From Mycteria americana (taxonomy: Eukaryota; Chordata; Aves; Ciconiiformes; Ciconiidae), in NCBI RefSeq assembly GCF_035582795.1, contig NW_027445626.1:1860001-1924000 (forward strand): a DNA stretch of 64,000 nucleotides, in the 5' to 3' direction. Both the position numbers and the translations under genes were made by a program. A model generated the notes under the pieces. It did no database searches. It was given only the letters and a program-made list of their open reading frames with translations, and had not been told where the DNA came from. Positions 56,866-64,000 of the stretch are shown in pieces. Position 1 is the first letter of the stretch. The number at the start of each line of letters is the position of its first letter.

Positions 56866-59850
56866 TCCAGCTATACCACCTGACCTAACCTCACCTCAGC
56901 CAGTCCATTTGACACACTGCAAGATCGAGTTACCCTTGGGATCATGCATTGTCACGATATAGCACAAGCATTGGAACACTACAAAACAGAAGGAACTTAA
57001 GTCTCTCCACTCTGGTTATGCATGGAACCGAAGTATACTCAAGAGATGAATGGAGTTGGAATGACTCTCTTTGACTGGCTAGACTTCAAGCCATTCCAAG
57101 GCAGACAATACAGATCAGCAGCCAAGTAACTAATGGGTCCACTTACCACAGGCCGACTGAAATTAAAACAGTCTATACTGACTCTTCCAGACCAAAAAAC
57201 TACAAGGCTGAATGTTACAAAATGACCAAACCAAATTCAGATTGCTGGTACAATCTTACCTTTACCAAACCCATAACTGTATACTGTCTTTGGGGGTAAA
57301 GAGGCACCGAATTTCTATTTGAATTTGGGATTGATACAGCAACATCTGTGCCAGTTGCAAAGGATAAGGAACCTCTGCCCCCACAAATGTCTGAAAATGT
57401 ACTGACTCAGACTCCCATTAGGCTAACTCCTTTCACCTTCAACACAGGTCCTTACATAATTAAAAATACAGGTCAGCAACAAGTGCTGTTTAATCCATCA
57501 TACTCCCTCAAACGGGTGGAATTAGCAATGCAGACTAATCTCTCTGCAATTAAACCTACCTCTTCACCATTCCTGAGCACATCTTACGCAGGATGGTCAG
57601 CATGGTTGCATAAACCGACTCTCATCTCTCCAAAACAACCAAAGAGAGATGTGACTGGTGTCTTAGGAACAGGACTGGGAGTCTTAAACAGCATAGCTGC
57701 TGAAGTAGTTGCTAAGAAATTAGCCACAGTAACCAATGACTTAAGTGCCCTGAAACACCCTTTACAATCTTCTCTTTCAGCTCTGGGAGCTAACCAATGG
57801 CTCTTATCGGATATATTGCCTCAGTGGGGAGAGGTAAATGAGAAGGACCACCAGTTGATTGTGGATACACTTGGTGTGACCCAAACCAATGTTTCTTTCG
57901 CTCTTGGTTGTATCCAAGCTCAACTGTGGATGCAATCTGTAGTAGCTGCAATTAAAGGTAATTTGGGATAATGCAACTGAATTTGAGAAAGAATTCCAAT
58001 CCTGGTGGTATCCAGTTGATTTCACCTATGACCCTACTGACGGCAAAGCCACAGCTTTTGTCTTAACAATACGCAATGCTTCGGTGTACACCATATACCC
58101 AATCATTGCATTGGGGTTGAATCACAATGGAGCTATACTCTATCCATCAGAACACAGAGTATGGGCCCAACACAATGGGAACAAATGGCAAACTATTGAC
58201 GTGAATGCGTGCCTTGTACGGGAACAACAAGGATTTATTTGCGAGATTAACACCCTCAAAGCCCAAGACATTTGTCTTGACACTGAACAAAATGTTTGTC
58301 ATTTTGAAATACAACCAGATGAAGCCCCTGAAACTGGACTTGTATATATTGGGAAAGGACGCGTTTGCATGAGAACCTTTTGTGATTTTGTATTTGTAGA
58401 TAACGTTACTGTAGATATAAGTAATCACTCAAATATTTGTGTTTGTAATTTTACCAAAATTATGGGATGTGACTTCAACTATTAGGCTCCTGTCACAACT
58501 CACCAACTGCTGCAGGCTAACTATACACTGTATCAAGACTTATTACCTGCCCCTATTGGAATGAACCTGACATTGGTGAGAAAACTACTGCAACACGATT
58601 GTCTCGTCCCACTCGGTGGGTTGCGAAAGGGGTGAATCTTTTTGATTCCCCGACTGTTTGAGTACCAACAAAAGCCGATCTCTGCTCGGCAGAGCCGCGT
58701 GGTCGGCAGAGTCACGACAATGACCCAGGGGAACAGGCTGGCCAGCAACTTTATTAACTGGCGAATTCCACAAACGGACAAACTTAACGACCTGACAAGT
58801 TTAACGAACGAACAAAGGCGATTTGGCAAAGGAGCTATTTTCCAGGCTTCCCGATCCCAAACTTGCATATATATATTGGAAAAGCAGAGGAAAAGAGAAG
58901 AGAAGCAAGAAAAGGAAAGAAGAAGAGAGGAGAAAAGAGAAAGAAAAAGTATCACCACCCTTGGATCCCGCGATGACGATGACAGACGTGGCAATCCTCC
59001 AGTGGTGGGCGTGTGCGCGCTTCCCTGGGGGGGGCCAAGCCTTCTATTGGCTAATGCCCGCCTCCAGGTATGCCCCTTCAGGACTTACATGGTTCTTGTT
59101 CTAGAAAGTTCTCAATCTTCTGCGCAGGCGCTGGGGGAGGGGGGTGGTCGTGAGGGGTCTTTGGGGCTGTTGCAAGCCCCTTCCTCAGATAAACTCTGTG
59201 TGACCGCTGGCCATACATGGTCAGGTTTGGCAGAACCTGGAACCGCGCATCCTCCAACGCGCTCTCCACGTCCCGCTCTTGCTCTCCCCCACCCCGTGCT
59301 CACCGACCTGCCGTCGCCATGCAAATAGTGCCTCAAGTTGCCACAATGTTTGAGACATTAACTCTTTTAGTCTCTCACAACGATGACCTGAATCAACTGC
59401 TGGAACGCATCCGGAATAATGGACATAAGACATTAGTCACCGTCCACCATGATGTGGAAGAGATATATTGCATCTTAGAAGGAGTGAAGCACGATGGAGG
59501 ACTCTATTGGTGGGACACTTTGCTAGGATGGTCGCCAACCACAACTGGAATTCTCAATAAGATGCTTCATCCAGTTGTTGTTCTGCTAGTGCTCACTGTG
59601 TTATGCTTCATTCTAACCGTCGGGCTGTATGTTAGACTTTGGACTATGGCGAAGCATTTGTCTCATCAAATATCCCCACAAGACGTATACGTACTCAATA
59701 ATCCTCACCATGGGAATGTATATGACACACCCGAGGCATTCCAAATATTGTGAAGCTTGAGCGACTACAGTCACGGGGTGGATTATGTGGGATAATTGCT
59801 GGAGGTGACTTAGAAATTAAACTTATATTCACACTTTTAGGTAAGGTACA
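56866..59850 (+). mobile_element. Retroviral envelope region fossil, interrupted by a solo LTR
   Basis: Plus-strand envelope remains of an endogenous retrovirus. Surface-subunit-like sequence lies at about 56870-57640; a basic cleavage-like KQPKRD and a glycine-rich fusion-peptide-like stretch follow near 57635-57690; transmembrane-subunit-like sequence covers 57690-58599 and 59385-59753, the last part holding a membrane anchor (near 59560-59640) and a short cytoplasmic end. A solo LTR (58600-59379) sits inside. Broken in several places; gag and pol are not seen. The same type of envelope occurs at 47170-47763. Family uncertain. The element ends next to the right inverted arm. Confidence 0.82.
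58600..59379 (-). mobile_element. Solo LTR nested in env, 780 bp, with 5-bp target duplication
   Basis: On the minus strand it starts TGTGAGAGAC and ends CGAGACA, flanked by ACGAT on both sides (58595-58599 and 59380-59384). It has a TATA-like run (58863-58877), an AATAAA on the minus strand near 58750-58756 and a purine-rich stretch (58880-58950). It looks whole. A different LTR family from that at 56287; the exact family is not recognised. It is younger than the env it sits in. Confidence 0.82.
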
Positions 59851-62800
59851 CTCCACTTGTCTGTGTTATTGCTGTTGTTATCCTGTTCTTGCTGTCAGGC
59901 TCTCCGGGGATGGGCGTTTCAGCTGCAGAGTCACACACTGATCTTGTGGGTCCTTTTGTGCAGGTGTGTCCATGGGAACAAGTGTCCCAGCTTTCCTCTC
60001 ATCTGTGAGGCTGTGGGCAATGCAGCCTGTGGGGCTGGGGAATGAGCTGGTTTTCCCTTAGTGACATACCATCATGAAAAATCTTACGGATCTCCTTTTG
60101 GTATCTTCCCCATGCTGTGAGCTGCCCTCAAGAATGCAAATCTGTCCCATACCATCCCATAAGCACAGTGCTGCTATGACCAAGGAAATGCTGTTGGGTT
60201 GGTGAAATGAGCCATGTGTGTCCTTGGCTAGAAGTGGGTTGCTGAGATGTTGAGAAAGGGTGAGTCATTTAGCAGTCTGCAGTGGATCCCTCTGCTCTCA
60301 GCAGTGTCTGCTGGCTTTTCACGCAAACAGAGCAGTGTGATCGCCCTCAGTCTCAGAAAGGTGCAAGCCCAAGGCATCTCGGTCTGAAGGACAGACCAGG
60401 TCCCCTCACTCTGCTCTAATCCAATGGCAATCCTCTTGCCTTGCAGGATTCCCTCAGTTCTCCCTGAGGGCAACAGAAATACTAGGACATCCCACTACAA
60501 TCCTCAAATCAGATGGGGGGAATAATATAAAATTTTCCCCCAAATTTTTAAAAAAACCCAAACAACACAACAACTTTCAGTCTGCTTTCTGCAATCTTCA
60601 TTCCTTAGCACTGGGATTCAGATGTTGACAAGCCCTTCTGTTATGGGTGGATTCATCTGACAAAGTTGAACACCAGGACTGGCCGCTGCTTCCACCATTC
60701 CCATGAACTCACTGCTGAAGAGCAGGGCTGACACCTCAGCAGCCAGTGGCCAGAGGCCCAGCTCCTCACGCCACATTCAACCAGCACCAAACCAGAGCTT
60801 CAGCCATGGAGCTGAAGGAAGGTGTCCTAGGAAAGGGAAATGGAGGGGTGAGGTCTGTAGCAAGGGGAGGGTCTTCAGGAAATGGCTTTGGTTTTGCTCA
60901 GAAAAGTCTCCCCTAACTTGTGAATGACTTTTCCTCTTTGCACGGGTCCCCATGCCTGGAGGCAGCAAACGTCCAATAGCAGCTCTATCACCGAGTTCCT
61001 TCTCCTGGCATTCATGGACACACGGGAGCTGCAGCTCTTGCACTTCTGGCTCTTCCTGGGCATCTACCTGGCTGCCCTCCTGGGCAATGGACTCATCATC
61101 ACCGCTGTAGTCTGCAACCACCACCTCCACAGCCCCATGTACTTCTTCCTTCTCAACCTCTCTCTCCTCGACCTGGCCTCCATTTCCACCACTGTCCCCA
61201 AAGCCATGGCCAATTCCCTGTGGGACAGCAAGGCCATCTCCTACCTGGGATGTACTGCCCAGGTCTTTCTGTTTGTCTTTTTCATTTCAGCAGAGTTTTC
61301 TCTCCTCACCATCATGTCCTATGACCGCTATATGGCCATCTGCAAACCCCTGCACTATGGGACCCTCGTGGGCAGCAGAGCTTGTGTCCACATGGCAACA
61401 GCTGCCTGGGGCAGTGGTTTCCTCTATGCTGTGCTGCACACTGCCAATACATTTTCAATACCTCTCTGCCAAGGCAATGCCCTGGACCAGTTCTTCTGTG
61501 AAATCCCCCAGATCCTCAAGCTCTCCTGCTCAGATGCTTACCTCTGGGAAGTGTGGGTTATTGTGGTTAGTATATTTGTGGATTTTGTGTGTTTTTTTTT
61601 CATTGTGCTGTCCTATGTGCAGATCTTCAGGGCAGTGCTGAAGATCCCCTCTGAGCAGGGACGACACAAAGCCTTTTCCATGTGCCTCCCTCACCTGGCC
61701 GTGGTCTCTTTGTTTATTAGCACTGTCATGGTTGCCTACCTGAAGCCCCCCTCCATCTCCTCCCCATTGCTGGATATGGTGGTGGCAGTTCTGTACTCAG
61801 TAGTGCCTCCAGCTGTGAACCCCCTCATCTACAGCATGAGGAACCAGGAGGTTAAAGACACATTGAAGAAGCTGATTCAATCAGCTCTTTCTCAGCAGCA
61901 ATAGCCTGCTCACGTCTCTTCAGAAGTGATTTCAAATTCATCTTGGGAACCTCCTGTGCTTTGGCCACTTTATCTGTGATGACCATGTTTGTCCATGTCT
62001 GCATCCACTCCACTTCCCCAGAGGCATGAACCCAGCCTGCCTGACCCAGAGGCCTGTTCACGTGTGTCTGGCACAATGGTACAGCTGGCTTCTCGTGTCG
62101 CACCTCTGTAATAAAAGGGGATTTCCTCATGGTGGTGTCTGGAGGTTGGGCTCTTCTTCCAAAGCTGAGCTCAGGCTGAAGAAATTGCCCCCACAATGCC
62201 GTGCTGCTTTGCTTGGGTTCTCCCCATGGGATGAGGGGAGGAGGGCATGTGGCAACGTGTTAGAGAATGGGCCTGGGCTGAGCCTTCACCTGTGGGTGCC
62301 CAGTTCCACCCGAGATGGTGAGTGATCAACAGGGATCTGCCTGGGACTGTCACCCCATGGCTTTCAGGCACCACAGCCCGCTCGCTCTGCAGAGCAATAC
62401 CAACAGCATGGGACCCTGTGGAGGGCACAGGGAGGAGGAAGGAGCGGCAAATCAGGCCAGCATGGACAAACTTCCATGGTGAAAGGCTCTCTGGGGGCAG
62501 GGACATGTCTGGAGAAGAGAAAGCAGCAACTCTGTGCTTCTGGGAGGGAATAAATGACAAAGAGATATCTATTTCTGAATGCACCAGCTCGGGCAGGCTT
62601 CTCTATTGCTTGGGTGGCTGGAGCAGCCTGAGGATGCCCTGGGCCAGGAGCCTTTTCCTGGGAGTGGGGCTGGCACAGAGGGGTTTGCTGGCCGTGGACA
62701 ATAAGGCTGTCTTGGAGACAGGAGCAGACACTGGCCTCCATCTCCTCATGCCATGGCTGGCCCTCAGCCCTGGGACTGAGACACCTCTCTGCCTCTCTGG

Positions 62801-64000
62801 CAGGAGCTACTGTGAGCTGCAGAGGGGCTGGGGCTGTGGGGTTGAGTGTGCAGAGCTTTGCAGTACCCATCAGTGGGCACTGCCATGGGGTCAGCCCAGA
62901 ATGGGCTGCTTTTCTGGGCTGGACAGAGATAGATGGGTAGGGGACGGAAAGTGCTGGGGACCACCAGATAGGGACGGGGCTGGGCTGGAAACTACTTGGG
63001 AGAGGAACACACTGAAGTTAGCTGAGCTGCCTGACCATGCAGGGTGAGGACTCACACCAGGGGGTTGCTGGTGCAGAGTCAGGGCTTGTGGAAGGCAGCG
63101 GAGACTTGCAGACACAGGAGAGAGGAGGCTGGTCTGTTGTCTTTGGTGGCATGGACAGCTGGGGAAGGTGCCCCAGGGCATTTGTAACACAGACAAACAC
63201 CACCACCCCCAGTGCCCGGTTGCACCACAGCACTACCCTTCAAGTGACATTTCCTTTTTCCTCATGCCCAGGCTCAGACTCCAAAGCTTTTCCTTTCTCA
63301 TGCTGTTTCCTCTACAAAGGAAATCTTCATCCTCTCTGAAAGCCCCCTTCAAGCAGCTGCAGGCCATGACAACATTGTCCTTGGCCTCTACATCAGGAGG
63401 CCAAAGCAGCCCAGGTCCCTCAGCCTCTGCACACAAGTCATGGGATTCAGCCCCTTCACCCCATCTTGGCAGATGTCCTCTGCACCTTCTCCAGGTCCTC
63501 CCCACTCCTGCAGAACATGGAGCCCCACCCCAGCACAGATTAGTTCAGATGTGGCCACACCCCTGCTGAGTCAAGGGAGGAGCTAACTCCCCTTGTCTGG
63601 GTGGCCATGTTCCTCCTAATATTCAGCCCTATATGCAGCTGGCCTGATTCGTGGTCAACATGCTGCACTGGCTTCCTATAGCATCCCTTGTAGCAACCAC
63701 GCCTTCTCCTCAGGCTCACTCCTCAGCTGGTCAGCTCCAAGCTTGCCTTGCTACATGGGGTTATTCTGCCCCTGATGCAGGACTGGCCACTTCTCCTTGC
63801 AAAACGTGGTGAGGTTTCTGTTGGCCACCCTGTCCTGTGGTGCCTCTAACAAGATGGCAGCATGAGGAACTGCAGGACAAGACGGATAATAAAAGGAGGC
63901 CCTAGTCTAACGGACTTGCAGAGCAAAGTAAGAATTCGCAATACAGCCATCCCAGACACACCAACAGAGGGCACCAGGCAAGCAAAGCCAGGGCCAGTGG
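59851..64000 (+). repeat. Right arm of the large inverted duplication (continues past the window)
   Basis: Inverted counterpart of 38209-42285, separated from it by about 17.6 kb. It begins at ctccacttgtctgtgttatt directly after the env fossil and reaches the window end still matching. Outside the receptor it holds no conserved gene. Confidence 0.93.
60924..61904 (+). CDS. Family-14-type olfactory receptor with an eroded start
   Basis: A full seven-helix frame to TAG 61902-61904: NSSSITEFLLLAF (glycosylation site), GNGLIITAVV, HSPMYFFLLNLSLLDLA, SYDRYMAICKPLHYG, ALDQFFCEIPQILKLSCSD, GRHKAFSMCLPHL, NPLIYSMRNQEV. The ATG of the usual MPxxQQ start (60952) is one base out of frame because the following stretch is one base shorter than at 54070, and the alternative MSN start reads ACG. 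The only in-frame ATG before TM1 is at 60924, which adds MTFPLCTGPHAWRQQ, an atypical N terminus, and lies in the former pyrimidine tract; the acceptor reads CACG where the relative has ACAG. It may be translated from 60924 with a different transcript start, or be a young pseudogene. Confidence 0.78.
   Translation: MTFPLCTGPHAWRQQTSNSSSITEFLLLAFMDTRELQLLHFWLFLGIYLAALLGNGLIITAVVCNHHLHSPMYFFLLNLSLLDLASISTTVPKAMANSLWDSKAISYLGCTAQVFLFVFFISAEFSLLTIMSYDRYMAICKPLHYGTLVGSRACVHMATAAWGSGFLYAVLHTANTFSIPLCQGNALDQFFCEIPQILKLSCSDAYLWEVWVIVVSIFVDFVCFFFIVLSYVQIFRAVLKIPSEQGRHKAFSMCLPHLAVVSLFISTVMVAYLKPPSISSPLLDMVVAVLYSVVPPAVNPLIYSMRNQEVKDTLKKLIQSALSQQQ

Noticed and set aside
58147-58428. 93-codon minus-strand frame
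   Set aside because: Antisense to the envelope fossil.
62322-63047. 241-codon plus-strand open frame in the right inverted arm
   Set aside because: The near-identical left arm does not keep it open (split into two shorter frames at 39266-39601 and 39668-39889), so it is not under constraint.

Overview
The window looks like bird nuclear DNA, probably a GC-rich, repeat-rich microchromosome. It holds CR1 LINE fragments in both orientations (one ends in an ATTCT tail, one in the ATTCTATG-like 3' end), avian-type ERVL and other LTR fossils, family-14-type olfactory receptors of the kind expanded in birds, and a large receptor gene with scavenger receptor cysteine-rich (SRCR) domains. Olfactory receptor and SRCR genes are known to lie beside the MHC on chicken microchromosome 16. 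This mix, with a tRNA gene and dense minisatellites, makes a homologous MHC-bearing microchromosome plausible, but no MHC gene is visible here, so that is inference. The species cannot be told.

Layout. 0-15 kb: three damaged olfactory receptor genes (1-529 partial, 4391-5333 minus, 9044-10003 plus), CR1 pieces, a decayed telomere-like tract, a decayed ~64-bp minisatellite, and a 1.9-kb polypurine/polypyrimidine block (11.9-13.8 kb) whose strand bias flips near 12180. An ERVL-type LTR remnant follows. 15-18 kb: a tRNA-Phe pseudogene and an apparently intact tRNA-Ala(CGC) gene. 18.4-30.7 kb: the main gene, on the minus strand. It is a WC1/CD163-family type I membrane receptor for which I could place 17 coding exons, all with phase-1 junctions, giving about 1242 residues: signal peptide, nine SRCR domains, a transmembrane segment and a tail with several tyrosine motifs. 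31.9-34.5 kb: four successive tandem-repeat tracts.

36-64 kb is a segmentally duplicated olfactory receptor region. A ~4.1-kb block at 38209-42285 recurs inverted at 59851-64000 (running off the window). Each arm carries an almost identical family-14-type receptor, both with eroded starts. A third, more diverged unit at about 51.4-55.0 kb carries the only olfactory receptor here that looks fully intact (54070-55014). Between the arms lie more CR1 fragments and two fossil retroviral envelope regions, one of which holds a nested solo LTR with a target-site duplication and abuts the right inverted arm.

Overall the window joins two fast-evolving receptor families, chemosensory and immune SRCR, in a setting shaped by tandem and inverted duplication and old mobile elements. 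Coordinates of exons come from reading splice sites and frame by eye; no alignment or database search was run.
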